DNA of 64,000 bases from Neobacillus niacini (GCF_023715785.1 NZ_JAMBOX010000010.1:62001-126000), one strand, 5' to 3'; positions 1 through 8,348 are shown, numbered from the stretch's first letter. The notes: generated from the sequence alone by a model not told the origin. Translations and numbers: made by a program.

Positions 1-563
1 ACTTTGATAAAGCTCATCGCCACTTCCGGGGCATTGTACGTCGCAGAACAGCCCGCAAAATAGGCGACCTTCCGTTCTGTTTGAGCCTCTTTCTTCTTGT
101 AAATGCGGTTGAAATTTTTAAAGCGATATTTCGGGAACTGCCTTTCTGAAGGGATATCCATTACCCATTCCATTACTTTTCTGACTGGTTTCATCCCCAT
201 CGCCAAATTTGTAATTGGCGCAAAGGAGGAGGCAAGCTTGCCGACCATTTCGGCATTGCTTAAGACCCAATCGCGAAATTTTGTTCCGGACATGTCCGCG
301 TGGATGGCTTTGGCATAAGCCGTCAATGTGGAGACATGGACTCCTTCAGGACAGGACATATCGCAGGTGGTGCATAGCGTACAATATTCAATGGATTTGT
401 CATCAATAATGGTTTGATTGTCCATCAATCTTTTTAACTCGGGACCAAGATGCTTGGGACCGCCAAATTCCAGCGTCGTATTGGCAACCGGACAGCTGGC
501 GACACAGGCATTGCATTTAAGGCACTTGTCAAATGTATCTTCAAAAAATGGCAGATTACGCAC
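1..563 (-). CDS. glpC: Anaerobic glycerol-3-phosphate dehydrogenase subunit C (partial)
   Basis: This is the iron-sulfur subunit that would anchor the GlpAB dehydrogenase to the membrane and pass electrons to menaquinone. The first 187 codons are in the window and the 3' end runs off the left edge. Two 4Fe-4S motifs are visible: C14-x2-C17-x2-C20-x3-C24-P and C61-x2-C64-x2-C67-x3-C71-P. Near residue 175 begins a cysteine-rich CCG-type segment (AGCSATYN), as in GlpC and heterodisulfide reductase subunits. I chose the GTG start because it overlaps the glpB stop by 8 nt and follows a GGAGGG ribosome binding site 7 nt upstream. It is the last gene of glpABC as far as can be seen. Family assignment is firm; membrane attachment and quinone are inferred from the E. 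coli enzyme. Confidence 0.9.
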   Translation of the reverse strand, partial: MRNLPFFEDTFDKCLKCNACVASCPVANTTLEFGGPKHLGPELKRLMDNQTIIDDKSIEYCTLCTTCDMSCPEGVHVSTLTAYAKAIHADMSGTKFRDWVLSNAEMVGKLASSFAPITNLAMGMKPVRKVMEWVMDIPSERQFPKYRFKNFNRIYKKKEAQTERKVAYFAGCSATYNAPEVAMSFIK

Positions 564-1707
564 TGACGATCCCTCCCAGCATTTGTTTCTGATCCATTTT
601 CCCGATCATTTCACGAATCGAGAAAATGGTAAATACGCCGCCCGTGATCCCATTAAGCGTCATCTGCGTTCCCATACTGGCTCCAACGGGATAGAGATTG
701 ACAGGGCAATGAAGGAGTGCACCTGTACGATCCGTTTCAAGCCCTAATGCTGTTTCCTTGATGCCGCTGGAGGTCACCTGCAATCCGCCGCCCAGAATCC
801 CTCCGGTTGCAAGGATAAAATGCTTTCCGCATAGGTCTGTCATTTGATTGGATGTTTTGATTTTCAATGACTTAACTTCATCGCCCTCAAGTTCACAGCC
901 GACAACGGTTGTATCGGCGTAGAATCTGACGCCCAGTTTAACTGCTTCTTTTTTTAATTTTTCATTGAGGCGAATCGCTGTCGTATTTGGCGGCATTCCT
1001 GGTGCCTCTGTAACTGGTGCTTTTAGTTCAACAGAAAACTGCCCGGTTGTCTCTTTCCAGTTTTCCACCCCGAGAGAGGCCGGAAAAACAAACAGGTTTG
1101 GCTGAGAAATGTTTCTGTTTGTCATCTGTTCTTTAATCTGTTTAATGCAGTGACTGCGAATTTCCTTTTGATCCAGCAATCGTGCTGCATCCAGCTGTGA
1201 CATCGTGCGCTGGGAGTGTTCCCCTAATTGGATCTTGATTGCATCGACAGAAAGTGCTGGGCACGACCTTTTTAAATTTTTCATGACGTATGTTGGTTGA
1301 AAATCAACGATTTCCTCGAAACCAATTATAACGACATGGCCTTTATCAGGAAGCGGCGAAATCGTTTCAGGGTACAAGAACGTTTTTTTTGTATGGCCTG
1401 AACCTGTCACAATGGATATGGGGTGGTCCAGCTCCCCTTTATATGAATAGTTTAATTTGTTTGTCAGAGCCTTAAATTGGTCAATTGCTTCCGAAAGTTG
1501 TGATTTCCTAAAACCATCAATCTGAAAAAAATGAACCCAGTCCTCTAATCCCCCCGAAGAGCCGGGAATCAAGTCCATTACCCCGGTTGATTGCATGATT
1601 TTCCCTGTACCAGTTGCAGTCAACGCCGTACTGAATCCTTGTTCCTTTGCCCAAATGGCGGCTAACATGCCTGATAATCCTTGACCTACTACCACAACAT
1701 CATACAT
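556..1707 (-). CDS. glpB: Anaerobic glycerol-3-phosphate dehydrogenase subunit B
   Basis: GlpB is a flavoprotein subunit of the anaerobic glycerol-3-phosphate dehydrogenase complex, which oxidises sn-glycerol-3-phosphate to dihydroxyacetone phosphate. The 383-residue protein starts with a dinucleotide-binding loop (VVVGQGLSGMLAA, residues 5-17). A second flavin-type segment lies near the C-terminus (FILATGGILGGG, about residues 297-308). The length is a little below that of E. coli GlpB (about 420). It overlaps glpA by 8 nt upstream and glpC by 8 nt downstream, so the three subunits are probably translationally coupled. GlpB is weakly conserved in sequence, so the assignment leans partly on the glpA and glpC neighbours. 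Confidence 0.88.
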   Translation of the reverse strand: MYDVVVVGQGLSGMLAAIWAKEQGFSTALTATGTGKIMQSTGVMDLIPGSSGGLEDWVHFFQIDGFRKSQLSEAIDQFKALTNKLNYSYKGELDHPISIVTGSGHTKKTFLYPETISPLPDKGHVVIIGFEEIVDFQPTYVMKNLKRSCPALSVDAIKIQLGEHSQRTMSQLDAARLLDQKEIRSHCIKQIKEQMTNRNISQPNLFVFPASLGVENWKETTGQFSVELKAPVTEAPGMPPNTTAIRLNEKLKKEAVKLGVRFYADTTVVGCELEGDEVKSLKIKTSNQMTDLCGKHFILATGGILGGGLQVTSSGIKETALGLETDRTGALLHCPVNLYPVGASMGTQMTLNGITGGVFTIFSIREMIGKMDQKQMLGGIVSA

Positions 1708-3313
1708 ATTGCACGTCCTCCTCTCCCATTCCTAACGAAACTTTATATATCGTCTCCATTAACTGTAATTGTTTGGCTGTCTCCCCAGTTGCCACGACAT
1801 CCATTCCTTTTTTCCTTTCAGAAATAGCGTGGTGAATAGCCCTTTCTGCTTCTCCAATCGTTGCCTTTTTTTTCTCAACCGCAAGCGCAGCGGCACGGTG
1901 ATTACAAAAGGTTCCTTGACAAGGTCCCATGCCCAGGCGTGTTCTGCGCCGAACATCCCCCAGATGAAAACGGCCACCTTCCGGTAAAACCGCTTCGATT
2001 TCTGCCCATGTAACCTGCTCACACTCGCAAACAATAACCTTGGATTCCTGTAAAGAGGATTCAATTTTTGGGGCATTTGTTCCAGCCCAGTTGAACAGCT
2101 TGTTTTTTGCCGCGGGCGCAATATCCGCATTCTTAAAAAACTCACCAGCATTGCGATGCGGAATTGCCTGCTGATCCGTGGTGCAAACTGCCTTTACCCC
2201 CAGTTTTTCACAAACTAAATCAACCGTTTTTTCCGCCATAAAACGGAAGGTCGTTAATTTCCCGCCAGTGATTGTGATCAGACCATCTAAGCCATCACGT
2301 TTATAATGGTCGAGGAGTGCAATCCCTCTGGTTACATTTCTGCCACTTGCATCGGATGCTGCCACTTCCTGATAAAGCGGGCGGCTGCCGCTAAAGGCCC
2401 GAATCAGGCGCATCTCGTTTATGGTTGGGATTAGCTTCTTCCCCTCCGCCAGCATTCCTTCCAACTCCTGCCGGTCTAGGGAGAAATCATTCGGGTCTTC
2501 CACATTGATGCCGGTCGTTCCAAAAATAGTTACGTTATGGGCAGGCACAAAAATGTCAGCATCCCCCGGCAGCCTAAGCCGGTTAATGACCTGCTTATTA
2601 AAGCGATGACTAAAAATCGCAAGCATGCCTTTGTTATTAATTATTTTTAATGGGATTCCGGCCATTTGGGCAAGCTTCGTTCCCCAAGGACCCGATGCAT
2701 TTACCACCATTTGTGAATAAATCTCCTTTTCCTCTCCTGAAAAAGAATCACGGACCCGAACACCTTTCACTCGGTTTTGTTCGGTTAAGATATCCACAAC
2801 TTCATGATACGTCAACACTTTTGCCCCATGTCTTACCGCATCGGCGACGACATCAACCACCATTGTAAAACAGTCCACAGCACCATCAGGAACCCGAAAG
2901 GCTGCCTGGATTTCCTTAGTTAAGTAAGGCTCTTGCTTTAAGGCGTCGGCAACTGATATTTCTTGAACGGGAATCCCTACACGTTTGCATGAGGTAAGCC
3001 ACTTTTCAACATAGCTATTCTCGTCTTCGGGCACTTTGACGAATAATCCGCCGGTTTGCTCAATAGAGCCAGGGATGGTTTTTTTCAAAATCAGATTCTC
3101 ACGATAGCTTTCGATTGCGGCCTCTTCGTCACGGACCGTATAGCGCGCACCGGAATGCAGTAAGCCATGATTCCTTGTTGATGTTCCATGACCCAAATCT
3201 TGCTGCTCGACTAATATTGCTTTCAATCCCCTTAATGCCAAATCACGGAGCACGCCTGCCCCTGTCATCCCCCCGCCGATGACAATCACTTCTGTTTCCA
3301 ATGTCAATCCCAT
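1700..3313 (-). CDS. glpA: Anaerobic glycerol-3-phosphate dehydrogenase subunit A
   Basis: This is the catalytic FAD subunit of glycerol-3-phosphate dehydrogenase. From residue 9 it has the FAD-binding fold (VIVIGGGMTGAG) followed by the conserved GLLHSGARY segment of the GlpA/GlpD family. Its C-terminal third carries a BFD-like 2Fe-2S domain with paired cysteines (CECEQ near 429 and GPCQGTFC near 470). That domain separates GlpA from aerobic GlpD. The reading frame is open upstream to 3448, but I place the start at 3313. There ATG follows GGAGGG at good spacing, and the protein then begins two strands before the nucleotide-binding loop, as in E. coli GlpA; length 537 aa. A promoter lies at 3444-3471. 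B. subtilis relies on GlpD, so a full glpABC is notable. Confidence 0.92.
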   Translation of the reverse strand: MGLTLETEVIVIGGGMTGAGVLRDLALRGLKAILVEQQDLGHGTSTRNHGLLHSGARYTVRDEEAAIESYRENLILKKTIPGSIEQTGGLFVKVPEDENSYVEKWLTSCKRVGIPVQEISVADALKQEPYLTKEIQAAFRVPDGAVDCFTMVVDVVADAVRHGAKVLTYHEVVDILTEQNRVKGVRVRDSFSGEEKEIYSQMVVNASGPWGTKLAQMAGIPLKIINNKGMLAIFSHRFNKQVINRLRLPGDADIFVPAHNVTIFGTTGINVEDPNDFSLDRQELEGMLAEGKKLIPTINEMRLIRAFSGSRPLYQEVAASDASGRNVTRGIALLDHYKRDGLDGLITITGGKLTTFRFMAEKTVDLVCEKLGVKAVCTTDQQAIPHRNAGEFFKNADIAPAAKNKLFNWAGTNAPKIESSLQESKVIVCECEQVTWAEIEAVLPEGGRFHLGDVRRRTRLGMGPCQGTFCNHRAAALAVEKKKATIGEAERAIHHAISERKKGMDVVATGETAKQLQLMETIYKVSLGMGEEDVQYV

Positions 3314-3443
3314 CTCATTTCCCTCCAAATCCATTAATACAAAGGGTTTTTTTTGCATGCAAAAAAGACCAAAAAAACACACAGGAATCATTCGAACTTT
3401 TTCCCGTTTGTTTTTATGGCCTCTCCAAGTCTCCATGCCGGTT

Positions 3444-3471
3444 ATCATATTTTCTACGTTAAGAATACCAA
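3444..3471 (-). promoter_or_regulatory. Candidate sigma-A promoter of glpABC
   Basis: On the minus strand, TTGGTA (-35) and TATGAT (-10) are separated by 16 nt, about 130 nt upstream of the glpA start. The hexamers match the Bacillus consensus at 4 and 5 positions. I saw no convincing cre or Fnr site beside it. Confidence 0.45.
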
Positions 3472-3509
3472 ATTTAGTTGTTTAAAAACGAAAATACCAT
3501 GGCAATATT

Positions 3510-5006
3510 TTGAACATTTTCCGAGACGTCACCAGTTATTCAATGAAACTGGCAGAAATCGCCGTGTCTGGAGCGTTCACCGTTACGGCAGAACCGATTC
3601 TGCTTGGAAAACCAGCGGTAATGACCGTCAAGGATGCCGCCGGGGAATTGGTCAAGGGCGTCGAAGTTTTTGCGGCCATTGAAGGTGTGAAGGACCCCAT
3701 TTCGCTTGGAAAAACCAATACGGACGAAGTTCTGAAGGTTGATGCAATCACGGACGAAGTGAAGAAAATTGCTTTATATGCCGTAAAGGATGGGAAATAT
3801 TCGTTCAAAGTCAACACGCAAACCTACCCGCCTCTCGCCGGTAAGACAGAACTCAAAAATGTGATTGCGACAGCTGTGGGCGACCCTTATAAATCCAAAG
3901 GCTTCACCTGGATGTCGAGTCCGTTAGCCGAAGGCAAATCGGCCATCATCCAATACGCCCGGAAAAAGGATTTTGACAAGAAGGGAGAACAGGAGCTGAA
4001 GCTTGCTGCTGGCGCTTCCAGCGACCTAGTCTTCTCCGGGGAGCAGGATATCAAGAAAAACGGGATAGTCAGGGTGAATGAAGTGACCCTAACGAAGCTG
4101 CAGCAAGGCACGACCTACGTTTACCGTGTCGGTGATGGCAAGAACTGGACTGACCTGAAGGAGTTTACCACTTTAAAAAGGAAGCAAAGCTTTGAGTTTG
4201 CTGTTTTGGGAGATACACAGTCCCCATCCGATTTAAGTTTATTTGATAAGATTTTGGGAGATTTAAATAGCAAGGATATGGCGTTCATGATCCATGTTGG
4301 AGATTTAATTGACGACGCATCCAAATTTAAACAATGGGATGATGCGTTAAATACGCTTAGCCGCTATGACAGAATCCGCTCAACCAATCTGGTTGCCACG
4401 TTAGGCAACCATGAATATATGGGTGACGTCAATGCCCAGGCCGCGAGGGTAATTTTTAACTCGACTGGGAATGGGCCGGACCTTGACAAGGGCGGCACCT
4501 ATTCTGTGGATTATCATAATATCCATATCAGCGTGTTAGGGTTTACGAGCGATGACAAGGTTTTGGAGCAGCAGCTCCAATGGCTCAAGCAGGATGTGAA
4601 GCAGTCCGATAAGCCTTGGAAAATCCTTGTTACCCATAAGCCGCCATATTTTACGAATCCGTTTGGCGGCAATGAGATTATGAAAGAAAAATTGGTGCCT
4701 GTTGTCGATGAGCTGGGGATAGACATTGTGTTCTCCGGTCATGATCATTCATACGGCAGAACGAAAAAGCTGAAAAATGGCATGGATGACCCGAACGGTA
4801 CGGTCTATATCGTGTCCGGAACAACGGGTCTGAAACACTATGATGCTGTGGCCGATGAGAAATTTGAATACGTCAATATGGACAACATCGCTGTTTCTCT
4901 GAGGGCCAAGGTCGACAAAGACCGGATCACGATTAAGACAGTCACCTCTGATGGTGAGGTCATTGATGAGTTTACGGTTGTGAATGAGGATTATAAAGAG
5001 AAGTAA
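3510..5006 (+). CDS. Metallophosphoesterase of purple acid phosphatase type, N-terminus apparently truncated
   Basis: A calcineurin-like phosphoesterase, expected to hydrolyse phosphomonoesters outside the cell. After a beta-rich N-terminal region (about 10-120) comes a purple-acid-phosphatase fibronectin-like domain (about 130-225). The metal-binding domain follows from about 230, with GDT, GDLIDD, GNHE, VTHKPPY and GHDHSYGRT motifs in the family order, so the two-metal site is complete. The start is unsatisfactory. The first in-frame candidate is TTG at 3510, the first ATG is at 3543, neither has a ribosome binding site, and the protein lacks the signal peptide normal for this group. The sequence enters directly into what looks like the middle of an Ig-like domain. 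It may therefore be the 3' part of a longer, truncated secreted protein. A strong terminator follows. Confidence 0.8.
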   Translation: MNIFRDVTSYSMKLAEIAVSGAFTVTAEPILLGKPAVMTVKDAAGELVKGVEVFAAIEGVKDPISLGKTNTDEVLKVDAITDEVKKIALYAVKDGKYSFKVNTQTYPPLAGKTELKNVIATAVGDPYKSKGFTWMSSPLAEGKSAIIQYARKKDFDKKGEQELKLAAGASSDLVFSGEQDIKKNGIVRVNEVTLTKLQQGTTYVYRVGDGKNWTDLKEFTTLKRKQSFEFAVLGDTQSPSDLSLFDKILGDLNSKDMAFMIHVGDLIDDASKFKQWDDALNTLSRYDRIRSTNLVATLGNHEYMGDVNAQAARVIFNSTGNGPDLDKGGTYSVDYHNIHISVLGFTSDDKVLEQQLQWLKQDVKQSDKPWKILVTHKPPYFTNPFGGNEIMKEKLVPVVDELGIDIVFSGHDHSYGRTKKLKNGMDDPNGTVYIVSGTTGLKHYDAVADEKFEYVNMDNIAVSLRAKVDKDRITIKTVTSDGEVIDEFTVVNEDYKEK

Positions 5007-5035
5007 TTAGCGCGGTAAATTTTTACTCGGAATAG

Positions 5036-5076
5036 CAAAAAGCAGAATGACTGGATGCGGTCATTCTGCTTTTTTG
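5036..5076 (+). terminator. Rho-independent terminator after the metallophosphoesterase
   Basis: AAAAGCAGAATGAC pairs with GTCATTCTGCTTTT around a short loop and ends in a T run. The A run on the other side means it could also work on the minus strand for the GNAT gene that ends at 5178. Confidence 0.85.
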
Positions 5077-5177
5077 TTGCGGGTACCAGTATTGGGCATT
5101 CACTCATTACAGTTTCGCTTGTGTTTCTTGCTTTCAGATAAAAATCGATTAGGTAACCATTAAATTGCTCACGGCAG

Positions 5178-5624
5178 TTACAAGTTTAGTATGTGAGTTA
5201 CCCTTGTGAACTGTTCGGTTTTAGTAAATCCACAAGTTTGATAGAACTTTTCAGCTTGTGATGATGAGTTTAGAACTAATAGTTTGAAATGACAGCTTGC
5301 ATGGGATTTGAGTGTATCTAATAGGAGTTTGCCAATCCCGCTTCTTCGGTGCTTAGTTGAAACATAGAATCGTCTGATCCTGCCAATTGTTTGGTCATCC
5401 GAAAACGGGTCAATGTTTATGCCGCCAACCGCAAGCACTTTGCCTTCTTTGCTTACCACAGCAAACAATGCCTCTCCAATCCCATCAAAGGTATTGGTCC
5501 CATTGTGATAATCCGCTTCTAATCGATCAAGAAACCGAAAGCCCTCTTCCCGGCTTTCCTCCTGCAAATGAGTCAAATCCATTTGCTGCAAATCCTTTAC
5601 CTGGGTCACTTCATATTGCTGCAA
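5178..5624 (-). CDS. GNAT family N-acetyltransferase
   Basis: A 148-residue single-domain acyltransferase of the GNAT superfamily, which transfers an acetyl group from acetyl-CoA to an amine; the substrate cannot be read from the sequence. The acetyl-CoA pyrophosphate-binding motif is RRSGIGKLLL (about residues 91-100, R/Q-x2-G-x-G/A form), preceded by the beta-4 strand IRRFYVST. The C-terminal LVLNSSSQAEKFYQTCGF matches motif B. The start is TTG at 5624, preceded by GGGGGG about 7 nt upstream. It sits 12 nt after the larger GNAT gene and is almost certainly cotranscribed with it. Confidence 0.85.
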   Translation of the reverse strand: MQQYEVTQVKDLQQMDLTHLQEESREEGFRFLDRLEADYHNGTNTFDGIGEALFAVVSKEGKVLAVGGINIDPFSDDQTIGRIRRFYVSTKHRRSGIGKLLLDTLKSHASCHFKLLVLNSSSQAEKFYQTCGFTKTEQFTRVTHILNL

Positions 5625-5636
5625 CGGATTCCCCCC

Positions 5637-6539
5637 CTAACAAGACACCAAACGATATTCATAACAGACTGCACCTTCGACCTGCTTAAAGCCTTCCCTA
5701 ATATACAAGGCTTGGGCACGCTCATTTTCTCCGTTCACCGAGAGAATCGTTCTTTTATAGGCCTTATCCTTGGCAACATGGAGCGCGGCCCTTAGCAGAA
5801 GGCGTCCCAGTCCCTTACCCTGATACTCAGGCAAAACGGCAAGCGGGCCGATATTCATGATTGGCGCATTTTCGTATTCGTCCGCTGCACCCCTAGCCAC
5901 ACCAACCGGTTTATCGATGTGATATAGGATTTTCATGCCGCCCTCGATGTAATCCGATTCTGACACCATTTTTGCAATCATGTCCGGCGTACGCGGTGTT
6001 TCACTTCCCTTCAGGGTGGCAAATCCAGCATTGCGCACCTCACACCAAACTTCTTCATCCTGGCCCGGTTGAAAATTTCTAATACTATATCCATCCGGTA
6101 AATTGAGTTCAGGTACATCCAAGTCCTCTCTAACCATTACGAATGCATATCTTTCTACGGAAAAATCCAACTGCTTGATTGCTTCCGACAACAGCTTATT
6201 CGCCAGCGGTACAAAAATATATACCCTTTCCAAGCCTGCGGTATGTTTTAGCAGCGACTCCAACAGCAGCTTATATTGGTCTTTGTCATTGGCTTCGGAA
6301 AGGAAAATTCGAAACCGCGCCCGTTTTCCACGTTTTTGATATTCATCCATGATTAGTGATGCGGCAGCGATAATTTCCCCCTGTTGACCGGTGATGACAT
6401 AGGTAGGGTTGTCGGCGTTTGGTTCAAATGTTTCCAAATCCTCGTCGTATAAAAAAGAATCGTCAACCGCCAATCGATGTTTTTTGCAGTACTCAACAAA
6501 ATCAACTACTCTATTATGCTTTAACGCTTCAACGGTCAT
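5637..6539 (-). CDS. Tandem-GNAT acetyltransferase
   Basis: A 300-residue protein with two GNAT folds. The N-terminal one (about 1-140) is degenerate and shows no clear acetyl-CoA loop. The C-terminal one (about 150-295) is canonical, with IGPLAVLPEYQGKGLGRLLL holding the Q-x2-G-x-G motif and a final ILSVNGENERAQALYIREGF. This architecture resembles mycothiol-synthase-like double GNATs, but Bacillaceae do not make mycothiol, so the substrate is unknown. The start ATG is preceded by GGGGGAAAA. It lies downstream of hflX on the same strand (76-nt gap) and 12 nt upstream of a second GNAT gene. Confidence 0.85.
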   Translation of the reverse strand: MTVEALKHNRVVDFVEYCKKHRLAVDDSFLYDEDLETFEPNADNPTYVITGQQGEIIAAASLIMDEYQKRGKRARFRIFLSEANDKDQYKLLLESLLKHTAGLERVYIFVPLANKLLSEAIKQLDFSVERYAFVMVREDLDVPELNLPDGYSIRNFQPGQDEEVWCEVRNAGFATLKGSETPRTPDMIAKMVSESDYIEGGMKILYHIDKPVGVARGAADEYENAPIMNIGPLAVLPEYQGKGLGRLLLRAALHVAKDKAYKRTILSVNGENERAQALYIREGFKQVEGAVCYEYRLVSC

Positions 6540-6615
6540 TATCTTTTCCCCCTTAACTCTTCCCCCTATTTTTCTTAAGATTGCAAAACCCTATTGAAAC
6601 TGGAGGGCTACATTT

Positions 6616-7875
6616 CTATATTAAATACTGCTGATATTTTTCAAAATCATATTGGTTGCATTCGATGGTTAGCTTGGTACCGTCGCTTTCAAAGCTGGTC
6701 GCCAGGACATTGGCGTTTTCATTGAGGTAGGTTACCAGGCGCCCGTCGTCAAATGGAATCAGCATTTCACAGTGGATTTGATTTTTAAAAAAATGTGCGC
6801 TGATCAGGTCAATCAGTTCCTCCATACCGAAACCATTTTTTGCAGAAAGATAAACCTTGTTCCCTTCCACCTTCGGATATTCCGTATCCGCCATGTCCGC
6901 CTTGTTGAAGGCATAAATAATTGGGATATTCTTAATGCCAATCTCCTGTAGCGTCTTATGCGTTACTTCGGCTAGCTTTTGATGCTGCGGGCTCGAGTAA
7001 TCGACGACATGGATGAGCAAATCGGCTGTGGCCGCTTCTTCCAGGGTCGAGCGAAATGCTCTGACGAGATGATGCGGCAGTTTATCAACAAACCCGACCG
7101 TGTCCGAAAGCAAGAACGGCGGATGGTTCGGCAGCTTTATTTTTCTCACTGAGGTATCCAAAGTGGCAAAGAGCATATCTTTTTCAAAAACTTGTTTGGC
7201 CGCTGAAGCTTGGTGTGAACGGCCTAGCAACGCATTCATGATAGTTGATTTGCCGGCATTCGTGTAGCCCACGAGCGAAACAAGCGGCACGCCGCTCTTC
7301 CTGCGCTGGCTGCGCCGGGTTTCGCGCTGCGCGACGAGGGTTTTCAGTTCCTTGTTCAGCGCTGCGATTTTTCCTTCTATTTTTCGGCGGTCCAGCTCCA
7401 GCTTGGTCTCACCCGCTCCTCTATTTTTCAAGCCTACGCCAGCACCTTGGCGACCTAATGATTCCCGGCTGCCGACGATGCGAGGAAGCATGTATTTCAG
7501 GTGCGCGACTTCGACTTGAAGCTGGGCCTCTCTTGTTTTGGCACGCTGGGCAAAAATGTCCAGAATTAGCTGGGTCCGGTCAATGACAGTCCGGTCAAGC
7601 GCCTCCTCCAGATTGCGGATTTGCGAGGCTGACAGTTCATCGTTAAAGATGACTAGCTCGGCCTCAGTGTGTTTTAATAACTGAATGATTTCTTCGATTT
7701 TTCCGGTACCGATGTAATGAGTTTTATTGATGCGATTTAAATTTTGCGTGATTTCTCCGGACACCTCAATGTCACAGGCGGCCGCGAGGTTCTCCAGCTC
7801 CTTCATGGAGTACTGGAAATCCGTTTGGTGATTGGTGTTGACCCCGACAATAAGTGCTTTTTGTTTATGTCTCAT
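6616..7875 (-). CDS. hflX: Ribosome-splitting GTPase HflX
   Basis: HflX binds stalled or stressed 70S ribosomes and splits them using GTP. The 419-residue protein has the N-terminal HflX domain (about 1-165) with the glycine-rich GRQGAGVGLKNRGAGETKLE linker. A coiled coil follows, then the G domain: G1 GYTNAGKST, G3 DTVGF, G4 NKAD and a SAK-like G5. The short C-terminal domain ends at 419. The frame is open further upstream to 8052, but ATG at 7875 has a CGGAGGA site at correct spacing and the known N-terminus begins here (MRHKQKALIVG). The upstream leader contains a mini-ORF and two terminator hairpins, suggesting control by attenuation. Confidence 0.95.
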   Translation of the reverse strand: MRHKQKALIVGVNTNHQTDFQYSMKELENLAAACDIEVSGEITQNLNRINKTHYIGTGKIEEIIQLLKHTEAELVIFNDELSASQIRNLEEALDRTVIDRTQLILDIFAQRAKTREAQLQVEVAHLKYMLPRIVGSRESLGRQGAGVGLKNRGAGETKLELDRRKIEGKIAALNKELKTLVAQRETRRSQRRKSGVPLVSLVGYTNAGKSTIMNALLGRSHQASAAKQVFEKDMLFATLDTSVRKIKLPNHPPFLLSDTVGFVDKLPHHLVRAFRSTLEEAATADLLIHVVDYSSPQHQKLAEVTHKTLQEIGIKNIPIIYAFNKADMADTEYPKVEGNKVYLSAKNGFGMEELIDLISAHFFKNQIHCEMLIPFDDGRLVTYLNENANVLATSFESDGTKLTIECNQYDFEKYQQYLI

Positions 7876-7901
7876 AGCCTGATTCCTCCGTTTCCTTTTT
7901 G

Positions 7902-7933
7902 AAAAATAAAAAACACAGGGCAATCCGCCTGTG
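7902..7933 (-). terminator. Attenuator-like hairpin immediately before hflX
   Basis: On the minus strand CACAGG pairs with CCTGTG across an 8-nt loop and runs straight into T6-A-T5. It ends about 10 nt before the hflX ribosome binding site. No gene ends here, so it most likely acts as a leader terminator or attenuator for hflX. The stem is only 6 bp. Confidence 0.55.
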
Positions 7934-7966
7934 GCAAAGTAAAGGGAAAGGAGCATCACGAAAAAC

Positions 7967-7984
7967 CTCCATTGGGGAATGGAG
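7967..7984 (-). promoter_or_regulatory. Hairpin masking a Shine-Dalgarno sequence in the hflX leader
   Basis: CTCCATT pairs with AATGGAG over a CCCC loop, burying the GGAGG that would serve the GTG-ATG pair at 7959-7954. That pair is in frame with hflX and no stop lies between. Use of this start would add 27 codons to HflX. Whether it is translated is unknown. Confidence 0.4.
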
Positions 7985-8070
7985 TTGATTCGGGCTGGGA
8001 TCTTTTGGCTCAAGATGGAGAATGGCGTTTCCACCGAAACCATTTCGAGCAACTTGTTTTTAAAGACAGC

Positions 8071-8098
8071 AAAAAAGAGGGTCGCTTAAGCCCTCTTT
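8071..8098 (-). terminator. First leader terminator upstream of hflX
   Basis: Minus strand: AAAGAGGG and CCCTCTTT form an 8-bp stem followed by further T residues. It lies about 90 nt after the leader ORF and about 200 nt before hflX. No gene ends before it, so it fits an attenuator better than an end-of-gene terminator. Confidence 0.6.
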
Positions 8099-8187
8099 AT
8101 TTCACATATGTTAAATAAAGGTTTCCTCATATAGGCAGACCAATCCCATTTACTCTGCAGCCAGGCAGAGACTCGAACGTTATTCAG

Positions 8188-8229
8188 TTAACAGTTCAAA
8201 TTTAGGAATCGCAATCTGCAAAAATACAC
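8188..8229 (-). CDS. Possible leader peptide of the hflX operon
   Basis: A 13-codon reading frame (GTG start, product MYFCRLRFLNLNC) with a CGGAGG ribosome binding site exactly 8 nt upstream, ending in TAA. It lies about 35 nt downstream of a good promoter and upstream of a terminator hairpin. Short translated leaders of this type sense ribosome stalling in antibiotic-induced attenuators, including the one known for the Listeria hflX homologue. The SD and spacing are seen; translation and function are inferred. Confidence 0.5.
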   Translation of the reverse strand: MYFCRLRFLNLNC

Positions 8230-8262
8230 CAGGAAAACCTCCGTTTCACTCTAATTACCATA

Positions 8263-8291
8263 ATCATAGCATTACAGTAATTGGAAATCAA
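8263..8291 (-). promoter_or_regulatory. Promoter of the hflX leader
   Basis: Minus strand TTGATT (-35) and TATGAT (-10) are separated by 17 nt and point toward the leader ORF and hflX. This gives an untranslated leader of roughly 380 nt, unusually long for a housekeeping gene. Confidence 0.6.
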
Positions 8292-8348
8292 TGAAATGTT
8301 TGTAAGGATTAGTTTTCGGGCAATGTTCCAGCAGGGGTGTGCTTAGGT

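Noticed and set aside
8163..8190. tRNA-like 3' end (GTTCGAGTCTCTGCC) in the hflX leader
   Set aside because: The flanking bases cannot form a T stem or acceptor stem, and no other tRNA arms are present.
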